Assembly (NCBI GenBank): GCA_023662875.1
Contig: JAMPIG010000009.1
Location: 1-59,277, forward strand
Direction: 5' to 3'
Length of the DNA: 59,277 nucleotides
Origin: Roseburia sp.
GTDB lineage: Bacteria > Bacillota > Clostridia > Lachnospirales > Lachnospiraceae
Shown: piece after piece, positions 52,707 through 59,277 of the stretch
Layout: each line of letters opens with the position of its first letter
Position numbering within the stretch: position 1 is the first letter of the stretch
The notes under the pieces: model-generated
Database searches by the model: none
What the model saw: only the letters and a program-made list of their open reading frames with translations
What the model was told of the DNA's origin: nothing
Translations under genes and position numbers: made by a program

Positions 52707-54492
52707 ACCAACACCTCTGGCTCTCGAACATCTCCCGATAAAGCCCCTCTTCCGACTCCGTTAATTCTTTATGGGTTCCCTGCTCCAGGATCCTTCCCTG
52801 ATCCAATACCAGAATCTCATCCGCCATGCGCGCCGCTCCCAGCCGGTGCGTGATCAGAATTGTGAATTTCTCCTCGTTGACCTGCCGGAACATCTCATAC
52901 ACCCTTGCCTCCGCCTTTGGATCCAGCGCCGCTGTGGGTTCATCCAGGATATTGACGGGAGCTTCACGGTACAAAAGCCTTGCGATCGCCAGCTTCTGCC
53001 ACTGGCCCCCGGACAGATCTACGCTGTCCTTCTCCAGCTTTCCCAACTGAGTATCCGCCCCGCGGGGGAGGCCGCGTACCCAGGATTCCAACTCCAGCTT
53101 TTTCAGGATTTGCGCCAGCAGCTGCTCCTCCTTATCTTTTTTGCTTCCCAGTGAAATATTGTCCCGAAAGGACAGGGCATATCGGGCAAAATCCTGGAAC
53201 ACCACGGAAAACATCCCTTTCAGCTCCCCATAGCGGTATTCCCGTAAGCTTTTTCCGTTGATCAGGATCTGCCCCTGATAATCTTCATACAATCCGGTCA
53301 GCAGCTTTGTGAGCGTAGACTTGCCCGCGCCGTTTTTCCCCACTACCGCATAACACTTCTTCCCCTGAAGCACGAACGAGCAGTCCTTCAGCACATATTC
53401 CTCCCTTCCCGGGTATCGGAAGGATACGTTCCTGAATTCCACCGTTTCCACCCGGAATCCCGGGATCTTCATCGGTTCCGCGTCGGCGTCCGCCTTTTCC
53501 TCCATGTTCCAGAAAACATTCACATCCTGCAGATACGCATTCAGGTCTGCAGCCCCCTGCATGATACCTGACAGGCTCCACGACATCCCCTGAATCAGAT
53601 TCAGAATGGAAGTCGCAAGACCGATATATAATCCGGTTGACAGTTTTCCCCTGCTTAAGGCCGGAAGGAGAAGCAGCAGGATGCTCACGGAAAGCGCGAC
53701 CATGATCAACGAACCGCTTTTCATATTGGCGTATCTTTTCTTCTCGATCACGGCCTCTTTCCGATTTGCATAATCGCTGAGGCGGTCATACTCCCTTGCT
53801 ACAGGCTCGGAGTAACCGAATAATGTCCGCTCCTTTGCGTAGGCCCTGTCCGACAGAACCGTCGACAGATATTGATAACGCCTTTTTACCTCTGCGGCAT
53901 CCTTTTGCAGGACATAATTCTGTCCGCCGGTTTTATAGGCCAGATAAAAAAGCGGGACGCTCACCGCCAGAAGCGCCGCGCCGCTCAGGACGCTTGCCTG
54001 CAGGACAATACTTATAAGCGCCGCGCATTTTACCGTCAGCTCAATCCCGTTGCAAACCGTTCGGTAACCCGCCCAAAAACGATCCTCCGCCTTCTCACAG
54101 ACACGGTAGATCAACGCACAGGACTCGTTGTCCTCCAGATAGCGGTATTGAAGCGCGGCCTGCTTCTTCAGGAACCGGTTCTTCAGCACGATCTTTAAAC
54201 GGCTCTGCGCCGACACGCTGATCAGATTCGTGACGGACGGTATCATTTGCTTAAAAACCACAATTCCGAGCAGCAGAATAAGGGGCGTCAGAATCCGACG
54301 GCCCTCCGGTGCACCGCCGTATGTCCCTTCCACACAGTTCACAAATTCTGCGATAGCAAGCGCCTGTAACGTCGGCAAAAAGGCGTTCACGATAGCTGCC
54401 AGCAAAAGAGAACCCGCGTGAAAGGGTATGATTTTTATCACTTTCCGCAGAAATGTGAAAATGTAATATTTTGATCGATCAAAGCCTGCCAT
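52696..54492 (-). CDS. ABC exporter subunit, partner of the downstream gene
   Basis: 598 residues. MAGFDRSKYYIFTFLRKVIK begins the chain, with six helices to about 315 (GSLLLAAIVNAFLPTLQALA). The ATPase (about 345-595) has Walker A YAVVGKNGAGKSTLTKLLTG, Q-loop VVFQDFARYALS, signature VDLSGGQWQKLAIARLLY, Walker B VNILDEPTAALD and His in LITHRLGAARM. The start at ATG 54492 is supported by GAAGGAAG; a longer frame to 54561 is weaker. The gene overlaps the next ABC gene, so both subunits are made from one message. No precursor peptide or modification gene is visible nearby. Confidence 0.9.
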   Translation of the reverse strand: MAGFDRSKYYIFTFLRKVIKIIPFHAGSLLLAAIVNAFLPTLQALAIAEFVNCVEGTYGGAPEGRRILTPLILLLGIVVFKQMIPSVTNLISVSAQSRLKIVLKNRFLKKQAALQYRYLEDNESCALIYRVCEKAEDRFWAGYRTVCNGIELTVKCAALISIVLQASVLSGAALLAVSVPLFYLAYKTGGQNYVLQKDAAEVKRRYQYLSTVLSDRAYAKERTLFGYSEPVAREYDRLSDYANRKEAVIEKKRYANMKSGSLIMVALSVSILLLLLPALSRGKLSTGLYIGLATSILNLIQGMSWSLSGIMQGAADLNAYLQDVNVFWNMEEKADADAEPMKIPGFRVETVEFRNVSFRYPGREEYVLKDCSFVLQGKKCYAVVGKNGAGKSTLTKLLTGLYEDYQGQILINGKSLREYRYGELKGMFSVVFQDFARYALSFRDNISLGSKKDKEEQLLAQILKKLELESWVRGLPRGADTQLGKLEKDSVDLSGGQWQKLAIARLLYREAPVNILDEPTAALDPKAEARVYEMFRQVNEEKFTILITHRLGAARMADEILVLDQGRILEQGTHKELTESEEGLYREMFESQRCWYEA

Positions 54493-54602
54493 ATAGTCTT
54501 CCTTCGCTCCATAGTTCGGATATAACCCTGAACAGGATACCTTACTTAAGAAGCATAGCATAATCCCCTGTGAATTGCCACTAAAAAATGAATTCCCCCC
54601 TT

Positions 54603-54629
54603 TTGCAAACGTTTCTTTTATGCTATACT
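54603..54629 (+). promoter_or_regulatory. Probable promoter of the Suv3-like helicase gene
   Basis: TATACT (54624-54629) with TTTTGC 17 bp upstream (or TTGCAA at 15 bp). A GGCCCC-GAG-GGGCC hairpin lies in the leader at 54669-54681. No clear ribosome site before ATG 54699. Confidence 0.5.
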
Positions 54630-54698
54630 GGTACGGATATCCGATATCAGATCATTATTTTGTAAGGACGGCCCCGAGGGGCCTGCGGGAATCGATAA

Positions 54699-56780
54699 AT
54701 GGTACAGAAAGAAAAACTGTCACAGTTCTATTTTTCCCAATATAAGGACTGTGCCCTGAAGCTGAAAAAGAAAAACAACGACGGAAAGAAAACGTACAAA
54801 GAGAGAATCGATCGGCTGCTGGCCGAAATGCAGCGGGCCAAGGACGGCCGGGTCAGCCAGGCGCATCTGGAGGAATACCACAGACAGATCCGGAATCTGG
54901 CCTATTTTGCGTTCCGGGAGAACAATCAGATCGCTATCATGAAGATCCGCGACCTCATGATAGACGAGCTGGTACGGCTGGATATAACCGGCTTAAAACA
55001 GGACGAGCAGGAGCTTATCACCGCGAAGTTTCTGGATTATCTGCGGACGGAGCAGTCCTTTGCCATCTGCCAGAGAAGTCTGCGCTCGGTTCTGACCCGC
55101 TATATAAATGTGGAGCTGCGCAATCAGATCATCGGCATGGTTCCTACCAGACCGGAGACGGAGTTTCCGCAGGCGTTGGAAATGACAAGGAAATTCATCC
55201 TGCACATCGGCCCCACCAACTGCGGTAAAACCTACCAGGCGCTGGAACGGCTCAAGCAGGCTGAAAACGGAGTCTATCTGGGGCCTTTAAGGCTGCTGGC
55301 GCTGGAGGTCTACGAGAAGATGAAGGACGCCCAGATCCCCTGCACCATGCTCACCGGCGAGGAGCGCATCTACGAGGAAAACAGCCGGATTATCTCCTCC
55401 ACCGTAGAAATGCTGGATCTGGATCAGAAGTATGATGTGGCCGTGATAGACGAGGCGCAGATGATCGCGGATCCCGACAGAGGACATTCCTGGACCAGGG
55501 CCATTCTCGGCGTGCAGGCAGATGAAATTCATGTCTGCCTGAGCGCTTCCGCGGAGGAGGTGATCACCCATCTGATTTCCCTCTGCAACGATACCTTCGA
55601 GATTCACAGATATGAGCGGAAGACCCCGTTAATCTGTGAAGACAAGGCGTTCTCCTTCCCTGACGACGTACAGGAGGGAGACGCCCTGATCGTGTTTACC
55701 AAAAGGATGGTGCTGGATATCGCAGGCCGTCTGGAGCGGAACGGCCATCAGGTCAGCGTCATCTACGGAAGCCTCCCGCCCGAAATCCGCCGCAGGCAGA
55801 TCCGCATCTTTGCAGAAGGGAAAACCCATATTGTGGTATCCACGGACGCGATCGGCATGGGCTTGAATCTTCCGGTGCGGCGCATCGTTTTCGTGCAGAC
55901 CAGTAAATTCGACGGAAAACACAACCGCCCCCTGAACACCTCGGAGGTTCGCCAGATCGCGGGCCGGGCCGGACGCTTCGGCCTCTACGATACGGGCTAT
56001 GTCAACGCCGTCGGGGAGGAGGGGCTTGCCTTTATCCGGGAACGCTTCGGGGAGGACGAGCCAAGGGTTGACCACGTAAGCCTCGGCTTTCCCCAGGTAC
56101 TTCTGGATATGGACGATCCCCTGGACGCGGTGATTACTATCTGGAAATCCGTCGAGATCGAACCGCCCTTTGAAAAAATCAGCATTGAGGACATCCTGTT
56201 TCTGTACGAGAAAGCGTACCGGGACAGGAAGGAAATCGACGGCTTTGAGGACAAGCATACCCTTTACCGTATGCTGACCTGCTCCATCGACACCAGGAAT
56301 CGGGACGTGGTAAGCCTCTGGCTCTACTACTGCAAGACCTATACCGCGGATGTGTCCCTGCATTTCCCCGCGTTGATCATGTGCTCCGACACCGGTCTGA
56401 TGCGTTACGAGACCTTTTACAAGCTGTTGGATCTGTATTACCAGTTCTCGGTGCGGCTTGGCAAGGAAGTAGACAGTAAGCGGCTGGAGCAGGAGCGCGC
56501 AAAAACGGAAGACACCATCATGCGCTATCTGTCAAGGGATAAGAAAATGTATATCCGCAAGTGCCAGTGCTGCGGTACGCCGCTGGATTTCGAGTCCGCC
56601 TTCGGAGTCTGCGACAGCTGTTATGCAAAGCAACAGCAGGAAAAAAAGGCGGCGTTTTCCGCCAGAAGGGCTTCCGCCAAAACGGCAGACCGGAAGGCAG
56701 ACCGCGCGCCCGAAAAGACCAAACCGCGCAGACGCCGCAGACGGAGCAAGCCCGCGGCCGCGGCAGGGACGGCGCTGTAG
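54699..56780 (+). CDS. Suv3-like RNA helicase with zinc-ribbon and basic tail
   Basis: 693 residues. After an N-terminal helical region (about 1-160) the helicase core has motif I ILHIGPTNCGKTYQALERLK, motif II VAVIDEAQMIADPD, motif III-like LSASAEEV, motif V VSTDAIGMGLNLPVRRIVF and motif VI SEVRQIAGRAGRFG. This GPTNSGKT/DEAQ/QxxGRAGR set is that of Suv3, the mitochondrial and bacterial RNA-degradation helicase. Residues about 615-640 form CQCCGTPLDFESAFGVCDSC, a CxxC-CxxC zinc ribbon, and the end is Lys/Arg-rich. The role may be mRNA decay or ribosome-linked unwinding. Not known from Lachnospiraceae biology to me. Confidence 0.85.
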   Translation: MVQKEKLSQFYFSQYKDCALKLKKKNNDGKKTYKERIDRLLAEMQRAKDGRVSQAHLEEYHRQIRNLAYFAFRENNQIAIMKIRDLMIDELVRLDITGLKQDEQELITAKFLDYLRTEQSFAICQRSLRSVLTRYINVELRNQIIGMVPTRPETEFPQALEMTRKFILHIGPTNCGKTYQALERLKQAENGVYLGPLRLLALEVYEKMKDAQIPCTMLTGEERIYEENSRIISSTVEMLDLDQKYDVAVIDEAQMIADPDRGHSWTRAILGVQADEIHVCLSASAEEVITHLISLCNDTFEIHRYERKTPLICEDKAFSFPDDVQEGDALIVFTKRMVLDIAGRLERNGHQVSVIYGSLPPEIRRRQIRIFAEGKTHIVVSTDAIGMGLNLPVRRIVFVQTSKFDGKHNRPLNTSEVRQIAGRAGRFGLYDTGYVNAVGEEGLAFIRERFGEDEPRVDHVSLGFPQVLLDMDDPLDAVITIWKSVEIEPPFEKISIEDILFLYEKAYRDRKEIDGFEDKHTLYRMLTCSIDTRNRDVVSLWLYYCKTYTADVSLHFPALIMCSDTGLMRYETFYKLLDLYYQFSVRLGKEVDSKRLEQERAKTEDTIMRYLSRDKKMYIRKCQCCGTPLDFESAFGVCDSCYAKQQQEKKAAFSARRASAKTADRKADRAPEKTKPRRRRRRSKPAAAAGTAL

Positions 56781-56781
56781 G

Positions 56782-56807
56782 ATGCGGCGCGGCCAGCCGC
56801 GCCGCAT
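56782..56807 (+). terminator. GC hairpin after the helicase gene
   Basis: ATGCGGCGCGG (56782-56792) and CCGCGCCGCAT (56797-56807) form a perfect 11-bp stem right after the stop. The following bases (GGCCGTCCTGTATTG) lack a T-run, so its terminator function is uncertain. Confidence 0.5.
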
Positions 56808-56827
56808 GGCCGTCCTGTATTGTTGAA

Positions 56828-57235
56828 TTATTTTATCTCCACATTTTTATAAATCCCATACAATACAGGCTGAAGGATCAGACATACCAATGCGTAAAGG
56901 GGGATGATAACCGATGCTGTAGTCATTCCTTTTCCCGCAAATTCTATAAGCCCGGATTCCTTAATATCGATATAGATTTCCAATAACTGATCCGGAAAGA
57001 AAGCACACACCCAAGGCAATGGGACGATTCTGCTTAAAAACGGGAACGTGCATAATACAATGAACGGTACAATAATCGCGGTTGGCGTCGAACGCGACAA
57101 TGCTGATACGAGCATGGCAAGCGCGGAGGCAAATAACGTTCCGATGTAACCGCCCGCCACAATGAACAAATATGCCTGTAAAAAAGTAATATTGTAAACG
57201 CTCCAGAAGATACTCCGGTCTTTTGCCTGCCATTC
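56828..57235 (-). pseudogene. ABC-2 transporter permease fragment, 5' end missing
   Basis: About 135 codons remain, from KAEWQAKDRSIFWSVYNITF to the stop at 56828. Three or four helices are visible (LFIVAGGYIGTLFASALAML; TPTAIIVPFIVLCTFPFLS; TTASVIIPLYALVCLILQP), matching the C-terminal third of an ABC-2 permease. The frame opens only after a stop at the end of the neighbouring gene, and no start with ribosome site is seen. It is a remnant of a longer gene whose front was replaced by, or lost next to, the 57234 gene. Confidence 0.72.
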
Positions 57236-57908
57236 AGCTTTTCAGATACTCCGCCTGCACTCTCCGTGCCTGCGCCTTTTTTGCCTCCCCCTTTTCCTGC
57301 TCCTCTATCAGCTTTTCCAGCCGCTTATGGCGTTTCTCCCACCAGGATTCTTCGTTGTCTGCGGAAAACGGAGAGCCATTCTTTACAGGTATCGCTTCCC
57401 CGTAACACTGCTCAGGCGAAGCGCCGATTACCTGATAGCCGATTGCTTTCGCTCCCATGATGCCGTTTACGGAATACATTTTCCTGACCATTCCGAGAAC
57501 CGTATTTTCCCATTCCGGGTCGCTTTTCATCCGCTCAAAACATTCCTCCGTAACCGTCAGGGCACCGCCTGCGATTGTGGAACGGACCCACGCGCTCACA
57601 GGCATCTTCGACGTCTCGTTCATAAACCACTGCTTGTATTCCTCCATTGTCATTTCTTCTTTGGATTTGCCGGAAATACTGCTGTCATAGGTAAAACCGG
57701 AATAATTCGGCGGCTGCGGAATGACCATGTCCCCTGCCCATGCGGAAGAGCTTTCTTTCTCCGCCGCTCCCCTGCTTTCCGCCGCTTTTTCTATTTCGTC
57801 CGCAAAACGACTCGTTTTTCCTATGCTGTCCGCAGCTCTTTCTTTCTGTGAAGTACACCTGCCTCCGCACACATTGCCGTAAATGCTTCCAATTCCTGAA
57901 ACCGCCAT
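57234..57908 (-). CDS. Unknown protein, 224 aa
   Basis: MAVSGIGSIYGNVCGGRCTS begins a Ser/Gly-poor helical protein. Residues about 66-130 carry PQPPNYSGFTYDSSISG and MTMEEYKQWFMNETSKMPVS, and the end is a charged helix (EKRHKRLEKLIEEQEKGEAK). It may belong to the DUF6033 group of Lachnospiraceae proteins, but I am unsure. GGAGG lies seven bases before ATG 57908. Cytoplasmic. Its stop touches the permease remnant. Confidence 0.65.
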   Translation of the reverse strand: MAVSGIGSIYGNVCGGRCTSQKERAADSIGKTSRFADEIEKAAESRGAAEKESSSAWAGDMVIPQPPNYSGFTYDSSISGKSKEEMTMEEYKQWFMNETSKMPVSAWVRSTIAGGALTVTEECFERMKSDPEWENTVLGMVRKMYSVNGIMGAKAIGYQVIGASPEQCYGEAIPVKNGSPFSADNEESWWEKRHKRLEKLIEEQEKGEAKKAQARRVQAEYLKS

Positions 57909-58038
57909 AAATCTGTCCTCCACTTTCTTTTTCTGTTATCTCCTGCTCCCGATTTCTCTGTCAGGCATTCCCCGCCTTACCGCAGGAGTCCCTTTTCTGA
58001 TCTGCCAGCCGGGAAGGAATATTCCCGACAATATATCC

Positions 58039-58284
58039 TCATGCTCCGACTGTTTGAATTGCCTCCTGCAAATTTCCCAGCCTGTTCAGTATTTCAAACA
58101 TCCTGCCATTCCCAAACATATAATTCTGCAAAACAAGGGGATTCCCGCTCCGCTTACTTTCCCGGTGCAGCTGCCTATAGGCATCCCTCGCCTGATAGAA
58201 GCTGTCCTCCAACTCCTCAATTACCCCGGATATTTCCTTTGCCGTCAAAGCCGCTCTTATCCTCTTCCCATGCGCGCCGCTCAT
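58039..58284 (-). CDS. Small helical protein, 81 aa, unknown
   Basis: MSGAHGKRIRAALTAKEISG is followed by VIEELEDSFYQARDAYRQLH and MFEILNRLGNLQEAIQTVGA, probably three amphipathic helices. No known motif. The ribosome site is weak (GGGAAAC), so a start a few codons later is possible. It is 130 bp upstream of the 224-aa gene on the same strand, and the two may be related in function. Confidence 0.55.
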   Translation of the reverse strand: MSGAHGKRIRAALTAKEISGVIEELEDSFYQARDAYRQLHRESKRSGNPLVLQNYMFGNGRMFEILNRLGNLQEAIQTVGA

Positions 58285-58490
58285 TGAACGTCGTTTCCCA
58301 TGGGCAGTTCTTTTATATAGAATGTTTTCTTTTTTTATATCGGAAAATTATTTTAACTTTTCGCTGAAAGGGAACGAAACCCTATTTGAAATGGAATGAA
58401 ATCTTTTAGCCGAGGACAGTCCCTTTGTGCAGTAAATCTATTTCCTTTTGGCTCGAAGGCGCCGCATTTAAAAAATCTCCCTTTTCGGAA

Positions 58491-58519
58491 TTGTGTGCCT
58501 GTTAAAAATAAGCTATAAT
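58491..58519 (+). promoter_or_regulatory. Promoter of the methyltransferase-like gene
   Basis: TTGTGT (58491-58496), 17-bp spacer, TATAAT (58514-58519), an AT-rich leader and GTGAGG before ATG 58559. Confidence 0.75.
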
Positions 58520-58558
58520 TATACTTATAAATCGGGATTTTACAGTGAGGTGGCAACA

Positions 58559-59239
58559 ATGAAAAAGCGAGCAATTTTATATATTGCAAGAGTTTTTCTG
58601 CAAAAGATAATAGGGTTGTTTTTATATATGATTGGTGCAAAATATGCATTGACGTATGCGGGAACTGTCTACTTTATTTACCTCTTTATAGCAACCCTTA
58701 TTATTTCTTTGGTATTGCTTAAATCAAATGAAGAAACTCTTGCACAAAGGGGAAAAACAGATACAGATTCCCCGCTATGGGATAAAGTACTTTTAACATT
58801 ATTTTGGTTATTGAATTATTTTGTTGTTTATTGGTTTGCCGGAGTATCCGAAAAAGGAGAGCATCTCACTATTGTATATTGGTGTGGTATTATAACAACT
58901 CTTTTTGCGGCGTACATCTCTACAAAAGCAACTTTGGAAAATACTTTTTTAGAGTCTACGGCAAGAATACAAAATGATAGAAAACAAGCTGTATGTACAA
59001 CAGGTCCTTATAAAATTGTGCGGCATCCTGCATATAGTGGATTGGTATTAAATTGTATTGGATTATGTATGATATTTCCTTATTTGAGTGTATGGGCATG
59101 TATGGCGATAACAGTTGTCATTATAATTATACGAACCGTTTTAGAAGACAGGATGCTTAAAAATGGATTGGTCGGATATCTTGAATATTCAAATCAAACA
59201 AAGTATAAAATGATTCCATTTATGGCTCTTCAGGGGTAA
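58559..59239 (+). CDS. Isoprenylcysteine methyltransferase-like membrane protein, AT-rich
   Basis: 226 residues, five or six helices (IARVFLQKIIGLFLYMIGAK; GTVYFIYLFIATLIISLVLL; SVWACMAITVVIIIIRTVLE). The C-terminal GPYKIVRHPAYSGLVLN and EDRMLKNGLVGYLEYSNQTK are the ICMT/PEMT-type S-adenosylmethionine binding region. Codon use is strongly A/T-ending, unlike the rest of the window, which points to recent transfer. Substrate unknown; small thiols, lipids or prenyl groups are methylated by relatives. A promoter and the window end flank it. Confidence 0.8.
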   Translation: MKKRAILYIARVFLQKIIGLFLYMIGAKYALTYAGTVYFIYLFIATLIISLVLLKSNEETLAQRGKTDTDSPLWDKVLLTLFWLLNYFVVYWFAGVSEKGEHLTIVYWCGIITTLFAAYISTKATLENTFLESTARIQNDRKQAVCTTGPYKIVRHPAYSGLVLNCIGLCMIFPYLSVWACMAITVVIIIIRTVLEDRMLKNGLVGYLEYSNQTKYKMIPFMALQG

Positions 59240-59277
59240 TAGTGGGTGAAAAGCACCCACAACCCCAGTATTTATGC

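Noticed and set aside
50829-54492. Bacteriocin or lantibiotic cluster around the ABC pair
   Set aside because: No precursor peptide, LanM/LanB or radical-SAM gene is found nearby; only exporter subunits are present.

Overview
The window reads as a chromosomal piece of a GC-rich gut Lachnospiraceae (Clostridia). The evidence is the classic Firmicutes order rimP-nusA-ylxR-ylxQ-infB-rbfA-nrnA-truB-ribF, a perfect HrcA/CIRCE operator before groES-groEL, strong Gram-positive promoters and Shine-Dalgarno sites, and many lipoproteins, GT8 enzymes, ABC exporters and an NlpC/P60 wall hydrolase. Species cannot be named from sequence alone. No rRNA, tRNA, CRISPR array, insertion sequence or integrase was seen.

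Layout. 1-9.6 kb (minus strand): a truncated DUF362 protein next to a perfect 32-bp palindrome, a frameshifted LysR regulator, GH27 alpha-galactosidase, Xaa-Pro peptidase, K+ channel, asparaginase and a GH2 glycosidase split by an in-frame amber codon. 9.9-13.9 kb (plus): two paralogous membrane proteins and a large solute-binding lipoprotein. 14-19 kb: NlpC/P60 hydrolase, an orphan promoter-terminator unit (candidate sRNA), an APH-GNAT fusion and a Na/Pi transporter with a PhoU tail. 19-28.9 kb: the translation and RNA operon under one strong promoter, carrying intergenic repeats. 28.9-31.1 kb: a second solute-binding lipoprotein. 31.4-34.9 kb: LytTR regulator, LiaF-like membrane protein and ABC exporter. 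35-39.2 kb: a 58-aa protein, two GT8 glycosyltransferases and two PlsC-type acyltransferases, probably a glycolipid or surface-glycan operon. 39.4-41.5 kb: groESL. 41.9-46.9 kb: a frameshifted zinc-ribbon membrane protein, a DUF1905-cysteine peptidase fusion, AraC, MgtE and YigZ. 47.2-50.7 kb: class A PBP behind a tandem 39-bp promoter-like array, then a duplicated structured leader and a 96-aa protein. 50.8-54.5 kb: a two-gene ABC exporter, one subunit with a 13-residue coding minisatellite. 54.7-59.2 kb: a Suv3-like helicase, an ABC-2 permease remnant, two unknown genes, and an AT-rich isoprenylcysteine-methyltransferase-like gene that looks foreign.

The most interesting material is non-coding or repetitive: the 50.1-50.4 kb duplicated folded leader, the 15.4 kb orphan sRNA unit, the 39-bp element shared between the PBP and lipoprotein promoters, the in-frame repeat in the ABC ATPase, and several structured intergenic repeats that touch stop codons. 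Three reading frames are broken by small lesions (TA repeat, G run, one nonsense codon). This may be real pseudogenisation or phase variation, or it may be uncorrected sequencing error. Reads are needed to decide.
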